The translations under genes were made by a program, and so were the position numbers. 36,308 nucleotides of DNA from Gracilariopsis chorda (Eukaryota > Rhodophyta > Florideophyceae > Gracilariales > Gracilariaceae), in contig NBIV01000402.1 in NCBI GenBank assembly GCA_003194525.1, positions 1-36,308 of the forward strand. Reading direction: 5' to 3'. Position 1 is the first letter of the stretch. Every line of letters begins with the position of its first letter. The notes under the pieces are model-generated. The model saw nothing but the letters and a program-made list of their open reading frames with translations. It did not search any database and had not been told where the DNA came from. Positions 1 to 10,560 of the stretch are shown here, piece after piece.

Positions 1-1077
1 TGTTGTTGCTGCGAGCTTCTGTACCATTAAATGCTTCTGATATCAGTTTGTGGTTCAGGACAGCGATTAAATCAGTCGTCTGGGACCATGGGATGCAGAC
101 AGAACAAGGCGTTGATTGAGCACACTTGCACCGCACCACCGCCACAGCAGTCACGGGAACGATATCCGTCGTGCTGACGATGAGACAGCTGCATGCCGCC
201 CGGCACGCGAGGAGACACGTTTGCAGTTGTGTACACGTACTTCGTGTAACAGCGTCACGTCTGTGTCGTCACTGCGCACCACGAGTCCTTTCAGAGCCCG
301 GAACCTGTCGGGCGTTGAGCACTTGGTGCGTCCACCAACGCCTTGTCTCAAGCGTGAAGTCCTACTGAGTTTTGTTGCTCATGCAAACATATCGACCACA
401 TGTTTACCGTGCGTGCCAATAAATGTGCAGTCTTATCACAAAAAAAAGTGCAGTGGGAACATTAGAAACGCACAACTCCGCTCGCGAGCGGAAGGGAAGA
501 TGCAACTCTTGCACTAACATTTTGTGTTTTTGGTTAAGGGTTACCGAAGGGTAGCATTCCAAACTCAACTCAAATCAATAACGGCTATGTCATTCTTGTA
601 CGAGTGGCGTACCTACCCTTACATTTGTGATGCTGGCAGACTGTTTTTGCAGCACCAGAAACGTTGCGTTGATGCTGTTGCGCAAGAAAGCTCATGGACA
701 TGGCGTCTAAGAAAGAGCTGTACCAAACGTCATGTCGAACATGAATTCTCAATCCCGACATCCTTCAATGGCCAACAACAGTACCCTTGGGTAGTTCCAA
801 GTTCGAATTTTGCAAAGTGAACAACAGAGCACAAACACCGGACTGAGTCCTGCGATGGCTCTACGTGCGCGGAAACGGCGTGTGAGCTGAACCCTTCGCA
901 TGTTTATTGTTAGAGAAATGTACATTGGCCAGCACACATGTCGCACGTATTCCAGCAAGGAAACACCGGGCAAGCAAGGGCGTAAGCGCATCATTTTAGA
1001 AGTTCCAGCCGCAACAGCGACTTTCGCACCTTCACGCGCCCCAAAACGCCCGGACGTACACGCTCGTGATACCCGAA
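1..1077. other. no recognisable gene
   Basis: Several overlapping frames of 60-130 codons exist on both strands, but none has a recognisable domain, a consistent codon bias or a convincing start. I see no RNA gene and no clear repeat here. It may be upstream sequence for the M15-type frame that begins near 1,078. Confidence 0.4.
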
Positions 1078-1657
1078 ATGGCTTCAATATCGTCCTCGGT
1101 TGTCATCTCATCCCTCCTTGCCCTCATGCACCTCAAGCTCAACGTCAGCAATTCCTACCGACCGCAGCGTCATCATCAAAGTTCAAACCGACCTACGAAC
1201 GATCGGATGGCCTCTCATTATTGACGGCGACTACGGACCCGCCACCACTGCTGCCGTCAAAAGATTTCAAACTGGGTGGGCCTTCAAGCTATTAACCACT
1301 GACGGCGATGCCGGGCCCCTGACCCGCCCCGAAATCGCCAGATGTGCGGCAGAGGGCAGCTATGCCAGCCAGCATGTCAAGCAGTCGGAGTTCAAATCCA
1401 GAGGCTATGGCGATATTCGAGTTGTGCGCGAGCTGCTGTTTGGGCTGGAGAAGCTGAGGGAAGCCATGGGTGGCAAATCGCTTACAATCTGGTCAGGTTA
1501 TCGCGACTCAGCGCATAATGCGCGGGTGGATGGTGGCAGTAGGTCACAGCATCTTTTGGGAACCGCAGCGGATATCCCGCAGAGCTATGGCGCTACACCC
1601 GCTTTCGTGAAGGGATTGAAGGTGATCATAGGCATCGAAATTAGGTTACACATGTAG
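1078..1657 (+). pseudogene. secreted peptidoglycan-binding / peptidase M15-type protein, frame-broken
   Basis: The reading frame from 1,100 has no ATG near its start. It encodes a PG_binding_1-like domain at about residues 24-58 (VQTDLRTIGWP, then DGDYGPATTAAVKRFQ) followed by an M15-type D-Ala-D-Ala carboxypeptidase core at about 103-160. The zinc-site motif SQHLLGTAADI (residues 149-159) supplies the expected His151 and Asp158. The last zinc ligand, usually an HVD near the C-terminus, is missing because the frame stops at residue 185. An ATG at 1,078 in another frame opens a hydrophobic, signal-peptide-like stretch (MASISSSVVISSLLALM), so a 1-nt indel or a tiny intron near 1,130-1,170 would join a secretion signal to the enzyme. 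This architecture is typical of secreted bacterial cell-wall hydrolases, which suggests bacterial ancestry. Whether it is a functional spliced gene or a pseudogene cannot be settled here. Confidence 0.65.
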
Positions 1658-1940
1658 ATGTGCTTGCAGGAGATCCTTCCAGGCCGACTACTTGGCTGTA
1701 TCCTTGCTAGAGAGGTTATTGAACTCATGTTAGTGTCACCCTCCAGGAACATCCGTGGACAGCTTGGGTGCACGCAATCCAACAGCATGTGCTCCATGTG
1801 AAGTTCACCCGCTTCTAGCCAACTCGGCTTCATCCAAATTTCAGATGCCTAGAACCATCAGCGATAACGTTGGCAAGGCCATGACGATTGGCAGGTGTGG
1901 TATTTTAATGTTTCAGGAGTTTACTGGTATGGGTTTACGA

Positions 1941-2268
1941 TCATTTCTTATCATTATCTTGCTGATTTGCGCCTTTAGATAATTTCTGCAAAAGCCCTAG
2001 ACCCGTAGGAAGTATTTCAAATGGCTTCTTCATGAGATTTATCCACAAGGCTCCAGCATGTTTTAATCCCACGATCTCAGCCGGTTCAAACATCTGTAAT
2101 GTGCTTCTCGAGCTATCCTTCGGTAACTCCGTAACTCGCACATGATACTGCGCGCAACCGCCACCGCTTTCGAGCAAAGGAACGTAGAAAATCCATAGCA
2201 CTGCTCTAGTGTGCACCAAATTCCTAGGTTCCTTCCGCTCTTCTCCTTCGCTCTGTGCCTCTTTGTGC
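1941..2268 (-). CDS. unrecognised protein fragment
   Basis: A frame of about 108 codons opens after a TGA near 2,268 and ends in TGA at 1,941. It has no ATG near its start, so it would have to be a 3' exon or a fragment. The composition looks protein-like (WIFYVPLLESGGG, then MFEPAEIVGLKHAGALWINLMKKPF), but I recognise no family. It lies just outside the left end of the Harbinger-like element at 2,435. A chance frame is a real alternative. Confidence 0.22.
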
Positions 2269-2408
2269 CGTCAATACGGTAAATTCCATGTAATTCTGTC
2301 TTATGTCAGCAAACACATTGCCGACTCACCTGGCCGCATGGTGTTAGCGCCTGCTGCGTTACAACGCTGCGAAGACAGCCGGAATTTTTTTCGTGCAAGA
2401 GGTGAGGT

Positions 2409-2432
2409 GCTCTCTCTCTCTTCTCTCTCTCT
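2409..2432. repeat. (CT)n microsatellite
   Basis: A run of CT/TCT repeats directly abuts the TAA that precedes the left terminal inverted repeat at 2,435. Confidence 0.8.
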
Positions 2433-2434
2433 AA

Positions 2435-2458
2435 GGGCCGTTCTATGACTTTATTTAC
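2435..2458 (+). repeat. left terminal inverted repeat of Harbinger-like element
   Basis: GGGCCGTTCTATGA followed by CTTTATTTAC. The first 14 bases are the exact reverse complement of 10,900-10,913, preceded by TAA. Confidence 0.75.
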
Positions 2459-2643
2459 GCGAAAAGAGTGAACGCGAAGTCTGAAGACGTCCAATAAAAC
2501 GACAACACGTTGCAAAACATGCTTACCAAATTTCATTTCCGTCTGCAGCCCACAAGTTTCCGCAGTCATGTGAACAAGACCTTAACTCATCTGCATACCC
2601 TTGCTTGTTGAGTGACCTCCTTCCAATCAACTTTTACAAGAAG

Positions 2644-4005
2644 ATGGACACAAGCGCAGTTTACGCCGTCGGCTCGAATACGTCACAACACCACGAGCAG
2701 CATAGCTCTTCTTCCCACTTGGAGAGATTATTGACTAGCCAACATGATTCAACCCAATCAGACACAATTAAAGCGCCCAAAACAGTCAAGAAAGCTGAAT
2801 GTTTGATCAAAGCCGCTTCACTTGATAATCAGAAATGCAAGGCTATTCTCAAAGAGTTGAAGATAATATGCGCACAGAACGCTCGCCTATCAACCAAACA
2901 ACTTCTGCTAGCACGTAAGATGGTGCAAAGATCGATTAATATCCAGCAGATTAGAAAACTGAGTACTGACCACCTAAATTCTAACCACAACAATGATTGG
3001 ACGCAGGAACTTGCATCAACTACGGTGAGAATTGTTCGCAGAGAAAACGGCGATGAAGAAATTGAATACGTCAGAGGAGACGCACCAATTATTACGAATG
3101 GAGTTGTAGCTGTAGATCTTTCGACTAATATGTCTCAAGAACAAAGTGCAACTCAGAGTGGTGACAGAAGACCTGCCTTTGAAGCAGTAGAGTATTGTCG
3201 TTTACTTCATGTACTGGGAGATGTTCGAATGACAGCGAAAAGACAGAGATCGATGCAATCCATGTCTCGGGATCAACTGGATCGGCAACAAGATTACCCA
3301 TGGTCTGTTACAATAGCGCCGCTTTTCAATGACGAAAGGTTCAAACCAAAGGCGAACACCGTTCTCTCGGGAGGAGTTACGCTGGATGATATCATAGCAA
3401 TTGGCCCAGCAAAACGACCACATATACGGGACGGTGGAGTGTGGAAGCGGAAGTTTGGAGAGTTCAAAAGTATTTACGGAACATGTGTTTCTCGTTTTGA
3501 AGCATCAGGACAAGGAGATCCCGATGCATTTGCGAGCTTCGCTGACGGGAAATCATATATTATGTACGCATACTGTTACTTACAATTGAATCCTATTCTG
3601 CAACCATTGGCCACTCGTGTGCTGAGCGCAGATGTGCAAAGAGAAGAGGGCGTGGGTGAAGGTGTGTCTCCGTATGGGTACAGTGGGCGTCAGGTTTTGC
3701 GTCATCCTCCAAAACGATGTAAGGCAGATTCGCGGGAGGTTAATATCGTTTGAGTAGAAAGCCTTATATCCGCTCTGCGTTCTAACGAGGAAATCGTAGA
3801 CGACGTTTGTAAGCGGTCAGAAAAGAGAAAACGCTCGTTTGAGGAAACGGATGCGGCATCACGGGCTAGTAGATCAACTTTGCAGGCGTTGAGTGAAGCG
3901 AAGCAGATGCATGCAAAAGCGAATACAGAACAAGAGAGGAATCTTCTGCAGGGAATCATAGACAAACTTCTAATTCAGCTTGCACAGGCAGAGGCTGCCA
4001 TGTGA
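2644..4005 (+). pseudogene. Harbinger-associated Myb/trihelix-like DNA-binding protein, one in-frame TGA
   Basis: ATG at 2,644 (KKMDTSAVY context) opens a frame that meets TGA at 3,751 and then continues in phase for another 83 codons to TGA at 4,003. The N-terminal half is basic and glutamine/serine rich. The central part has a pattern I associate with transposon ORF1 DNA-binding proteins: a block with RPAFEAVEYCRLLHVLGD, then APLFNDERFKP, then VWKRKFGEFKSIYGTCVSRF followed by EASGQGDPDAFASFADG. The part after the stop is charged and heptad-like (SEKRKRSFEETDAASRAS, then QALSEAKQMHAKANTEQERN), a plausible coiled coil closing the protein. Family knowledge: such ORF1 proteins bind the transposon ends and help import the transposase. 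One CGA-to-TGA change would explain the break, so this is probably a recently dead copy. Confidence 0.65.
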
Positions 4006-4377
4006 AGTTTACATTGAGCAGCATTGCGGTTTATGCGCAACGTCTGTGATGATTTGCAATGCTTGCAATAAGTATTCAACCAGCAAGTTTATTCGTCTTC
4101 AATGTCATTGCAGAACGGTGGCGGGCCATCATAATCTTATCCACGTCTGCAAAGAAAAGCTATAACTGCCATGGATAACCGGGCGCGGGTGAACTCCGTC
4201 CATAAATCTGTCACATATACTCCAGCCGAAAGGGTTCCGACGCTCCAATGTAGTACCCGAGGAGCGCTTATTTCTCGTTTAGCAAAGGCGTTGCGATACA
4301 TTCAAGGACGAGCACAATGCTATTAGGTATGATTTGTTTGATGAACCGAGGGGTTCTCTGTGGCAACCGTAGGACTG

Positions 4378-5064
4378 TCATAGGAGCACTTCAGGGGCAA
4401 TATACTGCGGTGTGCCAACCATGTCCGTTGCGTTCACGTTGTGAGCATTGGTATCCGCGATGCCAAAATCAGAGAGCTTCACAGTGGGGTCTTTGCTTTC
4501 AGAAAAATAGAGAATGTTCTCCGGTTTGACATCGCGATGGGCAATACCATGAAGATGGAGATGAGCAAGTGCGCGCACCAACGAGCGCGCAACAGTGACA
4601 ATGTCATTTTCGCAATATCGGGGATAATATCGCTCTCTGTCAGTGAGTCTAGGCAGCATTTGTCCGCCCGTAAGCAGTTCCATGACGATATAAATGAATC
4701 GTTCATCCTCATAAATTCCCGAGGACTGAAAAAGAATGGAGTGGCTCTGCATGGCACGAAAGGCGAGAACCTCGCGACAATCACCAGACTGTGGGCAGAA
4801 CAAATCCGGAGCGCCCTTGGAAATAATCTTAATAGCGGCACGAACAGAAGAATCGTTAATGGATTCACAAAGACGCACTTCTGAACAGGCACCCATACCG
4901 AGTCGAGTACTAAGCTTCCAGAAGTCATCAAATGGATCCGCAACGATACAAGGCAGGTCCAGCCCGCCTGCTCCACCCGGGAACGCAAAAGCAACTGAGT
5001 TGCACTCCATGTATGTTCTATCAAAGACTGGGCTAAGATAATTGGCGTAAAACCTCTCCCACAA
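4378..5064 (-). CDS. Ser/Thr protein kinase fragment, C-lobe missing
   Basis: The frame runs from a TAA upstream of 5,064 to a TGA at 4,378; the first in-frame ATG is at 5,010. Counting from 5,064, kinase subdomains appear in order: glycine loop LGMGACSEV (55-63), AIK lysine 79, hinge VMELLTGG (127-134), catalytic loop HRDVKPEN (176-183), DFG 199-201 and activation-loop end GTPQYIAPEV (218-226). The hinge and the HRDVKPEN loop resemble CaMK-type kinases. The frame stops two residues after APEV, so subdomains IX-XI (most of the C-lobe) are absent, and I found no kinase motif in any minus-strand frame down to about 4,260. A kinase cut here would not be active. It sits inside the Harbinger-like element, about 370 bp from the DNA-binding ORF, and may be a captured gene fragment. 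The upstream start is uncertain and may lie in another exon. Confidence 0.75.
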   Translation of the reverse strand: MWERFYANYLSPVFDRTYMECNSVAFAFPGGAGGLDLPCIVADPFDDFWKLSTRLGMGACSEVRLCESINDSSVRAAIKIISKGAPDLFCPQSGDCREVLAFRAMQSHSILFQSSGIYEDERFIYIVMELLTGGQMLPRLTDRERYYPRYCENDIVTVARSLVRALAHLHLHGIAHRDVKPENILYFSESKDPTVKLSDFGIADTNAHNVNATDMVGTPQYIAPEVLL

Positions 5065-5076
5065 TTCCGTTAGCGT

Positions 5077-6190
5077 TTACATTAGCATCATCCGCAAGCG
5101 ACGTCGAGGACTTTTCAGTATGACCGTAAGCCACTGAAGTGAATGAAAAGTAAAACGTAAGCCCAAATTGAGCGGCCGGCTGGTGGGGCAGCTGCAGAGG
5201 CAAGTGAAATCATTTCTGGGAACATTTGTGCTTCCTACTCTGGAAAAATGTTCGGAGGTGACGCGCTCACTGCGTAAACCAAATTTGCTCGGTAAGGCAC
5301 TCATAGCACCATACTGGAGTTGCGCGCCGGCGGCAATCGGTCCGAGTCCCGGCGCGATGCACAGAGGCTGTTCGAAAAGGAGGAATACAGATGGGGCGGC
5401 ATCTTCAAGCTTGGAACGGGCGGATAGCGGAGGTCTCGCGCGTTTGGCGGTGGTGGGGTGTAGTTGGGAACGTGGTGGGCGGCCCGTTGAGCGGTCCGCG
5501 CTGGAGCTGGAGCTGGCAGTGGCGGTGGCGGGAGAGGTCGCTGCAGGCCGTGTAAACGCGCAAAAGTGACTGAGCGGAGGTAATGGCGGAGGTGGTGGCG
5601 GAGGTGGAGGGCGAGGGGGAGGCGCTGGTTTAGGCCGTGGTGGTGGCAGTGCCGGGGCTGGTTCTGGGAGCGGGAAGGGCGGTGGGGCGGTATCAACGGC
5701 GTGGCGGGGGTGGTGGAAAGGGAGAGGAGATGGTGAGAGAGCGCGCCAAAGAGGGCGCCCGACCACGCTTACGTGGCTTGGGTGGTGAAGCTGATTGTGG
5801 TGTATTGGGTCGCGGCACAGAGACAGAGTCTGGCAGGTGATGGGGGAGCGAGTGCAAACCACTGGAGTACGTGGGCCTCGGAGGAGGAGAGGGGAGAGAG
5901 GGGAGAGAGAGGGGACGGTGGCGGGGCGGGGGAGACGGGCATGGGGGCGAGGGGCGATGAAAGAGGGGGAGGGGAAGAGGAAGAGAAGGGGTGAGGGGGA
6001 GAAGGGACGATCGATGCATATGGTGTGGACTGGCGTGCGTGTGGGTGTGCGAGAGAGATGGGCGAGGCGGAACCGTTTCGACAGCGAGGTGCGTGCAGCG
6101 GTGCGACTACGCGCAGTGGCTGTGGTTGCACGGGCGGCTCTCACGTGGCGCTTCAAAAACACGGGCAAAGTTTACGGAATACGGTACCAA
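5077..6190. repeat. GC-rich, purine-skewed low-complexity region
   Basis: The plus strand is strongly G/A-rich, with runs such as GGAGGTGGTGGCGGAGGTGG near 5,586 and GAGAGGGGAGAGAGGGGAGA near 5,886. Long proline-, arginine- and serine-rich frames on the minus strand are what this composition yields by chance, so I do not call them genes. The stretch lies between two minus-strand genes (hydrolase, then kinase) and could hold the kinase's original promoter. Confidence 0.6.
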
Positions 6191-6197
6191 ATATTAA

Positions 6198-7391
6198 TCA
6201 GCGTCCCTTCCGGGCAGCGACTGCTTGAGGCTCAGCTTGCTGAGCAGCGCCGGTTGCGTCGCTCGGTACTCCTCCTCTTCCACGCGACTCACGCGTTTGA
6301 AACAGCCGCACCTGGGCTGTGGACGACGACGACGACGACGGTGGCGATGACGAGGGCGATGGTGTCGGTGCGTATAGCTGGTCGACGAGGTGAATGCACG
6401 ACGCGTCGACCGCTGGCATTCATCCGGGTATGCATCATGTTGCGACTCATGGCGACGATGGGGTTGTGTGCCAGCGGCGCCGGCATGGGGAAGTCCACCC
6501 CGATCACGGTCCATCCTGCGGCGCGAAGGCGTGCCGCCATGACGCGTTCCACAGCGTCGCCATCGTGCAGCTGTGCGCGCTGGTCGCGAACGAGACTGCC
6601 GCGGGTGCGTATTCGGGCTCGAAACACACCCGACATCCCTTTTCGTCTGCGTCTTCGTCTTCGTCGATAGTGGTACCGCCAAATTCCTTCATAACGTGCT
6701 CCAACGTATCGCCGGATATTTGCCTTATATCCTCGTCGAGCGCGGCCGTGCCGTAAGTAACCATGAAGTCGTTTCGCAAATTGGCGTACAACACCATTTG
6801 CCGGAACGCCATGATGGCGGACATGAAAGCGCCGCCCTTTGCGTGCGTGTTACGCGTCATGAGTTCCAATAAACAGTCCTCATCCGGCAGGAGCAGCTGC
6901 TTCGCCGTGTTGAACAAAAAGGCCGTGTGCTATGGGAATCATACTCTGGAGAAACCTGTACACACCAAACTGACGCACACACCCAAATTGGGACTGGCTA
7001 CCATCACTATCTTATCAGCGGTCAGACCGGCTATCTTACCAGTTTGCTGGTCGTACAGGTGTGCAACGGCGTAGCGGACGTACATCCCACGCAGCGAGAA
7101 GCCAACGAGAGATATGGACTGTAAGGAGCTATGCTTGGCGACGGTGTGGCGGATGTCCTCCGCCAGCCTCAACCCTCCAAGGTCATTTCCGTCGTGCGTC
7201 TTGTCGGTGTTGACTCTACTAGCATGCACCAGTATTCTGCCAGAGGACACCTCATCCGTACTGTCCAACGTCTCCAACAGGTACGAAAAGTCTTCAATGG
7301 TGCCCTGCAAGCCGTGCAACAGCACGAGGATGGATTTCGGTGGCTGGTGCTTGTGTTCCAAAAATGGGGCGTTCGGTTTGGTAGCTGCCAT
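6198..7391 (-). pseudogene. DUF676-type alpha/beta hydrolase (putative lipase/esterase), multiply frameshifted
   Basis: ATG at 7,391 (MAATKPNAPFLEHK) begins a lipase-like protein: SILVLLHGLQGTIEDF (oxyanion strand), then LVGFSLRGMYVRYAVAHLYD (nucleophile elbow) and KIVMVASPNLGV. The frame then shifts for about 60 nt, encoding RQFGVYRFLQSMIPIAHGLF, and shifts back near a T-run to continue TAKQLLLPDEDCLLELMTR and VLYANLRNDFMVTYGTAAL up to 6,504. A further shift near 6,575 gives MAARLRAAGWTVIGVDFPM and PLAHNPIV, the likely catalytic-His region, and a fourth near 6,400 gives CIHLVDQLYAP. The order of motifs matches the DUF676 serine-esterase family. The usual GxSxG elbow reads G-F-S-L-R, so Arg replaces the second Gly. 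At least four frame changes plus the elbow change argue for a dead copy. It lies inside the Harbinger-like element. Confidence 0.7.
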
Positions 7392-7659
7392 CGATTGGGT
7401 GTGCGATCTTCGTAGCAACGGGAGCGGGGACGATGATCTAGGCAGTCGAATGCCGTGCAGCGGGCTGGAAGGGGCGCGCAATGATCTGAGAGAGATTCTT
7501 TCGCGGCTTTTGGCGGGGAGATGTCACGGAGTCGACGCTATCACTAGGCTGCTCGGCGGCAGAAAGATTAGTGCGGTTTTCGGAGTTATTTTCTTCGCGA
7601 ACGGAGCGCAGAAAGGCCTGAGCAAAGGACGGCGCCATGGAGCAACGGACAAATGGCAT

Positions 7660-8255
7660 AGTGCGTTAGAAACAACGAAATCGTAATTGAAGTGATGTGG
7701 GCTGTGGTGGTGGCGCTATGATAGGTATGGCGGAAGGGCGCGAAGCTGCCGATTGTGCACATGTAACACTACCGTTGGTAGCGATGCGCCGTAAGTAGAG
7801 TTAGCGGTGAGGAGGCGGACTGCTTTGCAGTGCACCGTGTGCCATTTTGTCAGCGGCAGCCAGCGCGCAGCTGTCCTGTTCATGAGCATGTGCCGATATT
7901 ATGCACGTGTAACACGATTCTGCTCATCTGCCGCACCCTGCGCCACCGACGCCCCTATCATACGCGATCAACGCGCCATTCGCGCGTGCAGCGCAGCGGC
8001 CGCCGTGCGAGCCGTTGCCGCTGCCTTATGAAGCCGCCCGCATTGCGAGCAGCGCAAGCGCTCACTCTCCTCCTCAAAACGGTCCTGCAGTCCGCCAGAT
8101 ATGCCGTCGTTCTGCACGATGGGCGCGCATGCGATGTCGCCCTGGCCAACCTCCTTCTCCACCATCGATCGGACAACAAGCCGCTTCTCTTCTCCCCACA
8201 ACGATAAGCGCACCTGCCTCGCACGGCCAATCCATCATGTCAATCCCTCATTCAC
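7660..8255. other. no recognisable gene
   Basis: GC-rich sequence with overlapping frames on both strands. A plus-strand stretch from an ATG at 8,026 (MKPPALRAAQALTLLLKTVLQ, then ARYAVVLHDGRACDVALAN) looks protein-like and could be an N-terminal exon of the following frame. I cannot assign it. Confidence 0.25.
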
Positions 8256-8942
8256 ATGATAACCCCCGACAACCGAGCTCCATTGCGCCCTTATGCAGCC
8301 ACTGCTATTCATCACCAAGTCAGTCACCTCGCCATTGGCACCACCCGGCTTGAACGAGGTGTAACCGCCGTCACTTCAATCTCCGCCAATCCGATCTGCG
8401 GCGATGCGTCCACTGGAATTGAAATGCTCCCGAAAGGAACGCTCACCTTCCATGAGCCCCTTTCCACCGTTGATCACGCCACAATTTGCTCAACCGTACA
8501 AGAAAACGTCATACCCGAATACAATCGAACCGCCGATCCTACCTTCATGCCTCCTCAACTCATTCAAGCTGCTTTACAACTCGCCGATCAGAAGAAATCT
8601 TCCCTCCAATTACTGCAACACCAATCCGATGACTTGCTGCGCAATAGCGTGCTGGAAACCAGTCACTGGAGCTATATCGTCGCCCCAACCGACATGCTTT
8701 ACGAAACATTCAACTTCGGAGGCGCTCCAAGACTGGCCGTCATCCATGCTGCGCAACGAATGTGTCTGCATGTTTCAGGTTCCGCAAAATCGCTTTCGCG
8801 GGATGAACCACAGGTCAATCGTGTCTGCGAGACCGTATTCAAACCGTCAGTCGACAATAACATACAGGACCTGCCAGAGGGAAGAACTGCTGCTGGCGTC
8901 GTGTTGCGTCCGGCCACTGGTCGCTTTGGGAGAAGATTGTGA
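8256..8942 (+). CDS. hypothetical protein, unrecognised
   Basis: A 228-codon frame from ATG 8,256 to TGA. Codon third positions are C-rich, unlike the AT-rich TE frames nearby, and the composition is protein-like (GTLTFHEPLSTVDHATICS, then FMPPQLIQAALQLADQKKSS and HWSYIVAPTDMLYETFNFGG). No signal peptide, membrane span or known motif is visible. A second overlapping frame (8,404-8,961) is also open, which weakens the case. It lies inside the Harbinger-like element, downstream of the hydrolase pseudogene, and may be captured host sequence or a broken gene fragment. No function can be offered. Confidence 0.3.
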   Translation: MITPDNRAPLRPYAATAIHHQVSHLAIGTTRLERGVTAVTSISANPICGDASTGIEMLPKGTLTFHEPLSTVDHATICSTVQENVIPEYNRTADPTFMPPQLIQAALQLADQKKSSLQLLQHQSDDLLRNSVLETSHWSYIVAPTDMLYETFNFGGAPRLAVIHAAQRMCLHVSGSAKSLSRDEPQVNRVCETVFKPSVDNNIQDLPEGRTAAGVVLRPATGRFGRRL

Positions 8943-9478
8943 ACTGGTAATAATCATTTGATGATGGTAACCAGGGAACCGGATCATGACACGCCAAGCC
9001 TCTTATCCACCCGTTTGAGAAGTAATGATGCGTGCGCCCCGTTGCATGAGCAACAGTCCGTGTACTGTGATAATCGTTTCGTAATGCATGCTGCACCGAC
9101 ATCCATCCTGGACACACACCGCAATTGAGCGCTCAGCGCGTATTTGAAGCCGCGTTCCGTCCCGTGTCGCAGCATAAGCAACAGATGGCTTATTGCACGT
9201 TGTACATACGTCAGCTGCGTCGTTCACATTGCGACCTCATGACGTTGGTGTCCAATCGAGTACGACAGTTCCACCCCACTTTGGAGTGCATTCGTGCATT
9301 GCCCGTCGTGTTTCAGACGAAAGCTGGCTCACGTGCTACGGTAAATCTTGTCATCCCTCGCAAGCGTGTCTGCTGAGTCAAGTGGAATTTCTCATCTACT
9401 TTTTCATCATCAGCTCTCCATATAACACCGCTAAAGTGCGCCGTTTTCTCACAATGCTCTGAACATGTCCCTCACAAT
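8943..9478. other. no recognisable gene
   Basis: Short overlapping frames only. The right part is the 3' flank of the minus-strand transposase. Confidence 0.35.
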
Positions 9479-10560
9479 TCAGCAGGCTCTTCGTCTAATA
9501 AGCCCCATTCTCTGCAGATTGTCTGCCAGTTCATCTCTCAGCAAAGAGCTCTCTCTGGCACGGTTTCTCGCGCGCATATTATCTCGCTCGGTATGTAATC
9601 TGTCTTGGAAGTGAACTACGGGAGTTCCGGCTACATGGTTGTCCTCATGATGAGGAATATATTCATAAAAACTTTCGTTAGCGTAGTCAATTAGGAAGTT
9701 GTGTAACTTACAAGCCACCATAATTATAAGAGTAGTTTGACGCAAAGAATATCTTATCGCAGACCAGAAGATACCGAAACGACATATCAGCATTCCAAAT
9801 GCCTGCTCCACGCATGATCGCGTTAAAGAATGATATGCATTATAAGCGTCTTGTTTTGGTGTGAGGTTTCGACAACAGTAAGGCGTTAAAACTCTAGACT
9901 TGTTTGAGTACGCATCGTCCGCCACGACCGCCGCCCACGTTGGCAGTTCGTCACCATGCAGTAGATTGAAGAGTTTTGTATTACTGAAAGCAGTAGAATC
10001 ATGAGTCCCACCGGAATGGCGGGCTGACACAAACGAGAATTTGTAGTTTGCCTGTACTGTTGCTTGCACACAAAGAGCAAAAGACTTCTTACGGTTGTAA
10101 TACTTCTTTGAATCCGTCGCGTCTTGCAGAGTAGGGCAACGAATTTCAATTGCAATTCCGTGCAACGCAGCGATGATACCATGAAAAGGACTACTCAAGC
10201 ACTGAAAAAGTTCTGCTTGTTCTGAACACTCTTGTTCTGTGACTGGAAATTGTAGTTGGGGCAAAATACAATCCAAAGATAGTAGTGTCTCAGGAAAATA
10301 TGGTACACCGTTGAAGTTGCAATACCATACGGCCACGAAACGTCAAGATAACTTGCTCCTGCTAGCATTCTTAAAGTAACAAACAGCATAACTGAAGGAT
10401 GTAGAGAACGTGCAATGTTAGAAACGTTATTCTGGCGTGGTTGTATTCTGGTTTGTACTTTATATAGCAGAAACAAAAATTGAGATTTGGAAACACGGTA
10501 CATCCTCTTGAACATAATGTCGGAAATATTCTCAAGATGTGCTTGTTTATCAAACAATCT
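9479..10560 (-). pseudogene. PIF/Harbinger DDE transposase (DDE_Tnp_4), frameshifted
   Basis: The N-terminal part (10,557 to about 10,295) carries DIMFKRMYRVSKSQFLFLLY and LRMLAGASYLDVSWPYGIA, the helix-turn-helix-like region of Harbinger transposases. A 1-nt slip at a T-run near 10,295 moves the frame to PETLLSLDCILPQLQFPVT and on to TGA at 9,479. In the second part the catalytic core is recognisable: ALHGIAIEI in place of the usual A(I/L)DG, then WAAVVADDAY with the second Asp, then SCVEQAFGMLICRFGIFW with the Glu. The first catalytic Asp is His (codon CAC). The frameshift and the lost Asp both predict an inactive enzyme. The gene sits just inside the right terminal repeat and converges on the DNA-binding ORF at the far end. 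Codons upstream to about 10,840 may hold a broken N-terminus. Confidence 0.85.

Noticed and set aside
5077..6168. 363-codon minus-strand Pro/Arg/Ser-rich frame and its overlapping companions
   Set aside because: Low-complexity composition forced by the G/A-rich plus strand; every frame there is long and repetitive, with no domain.
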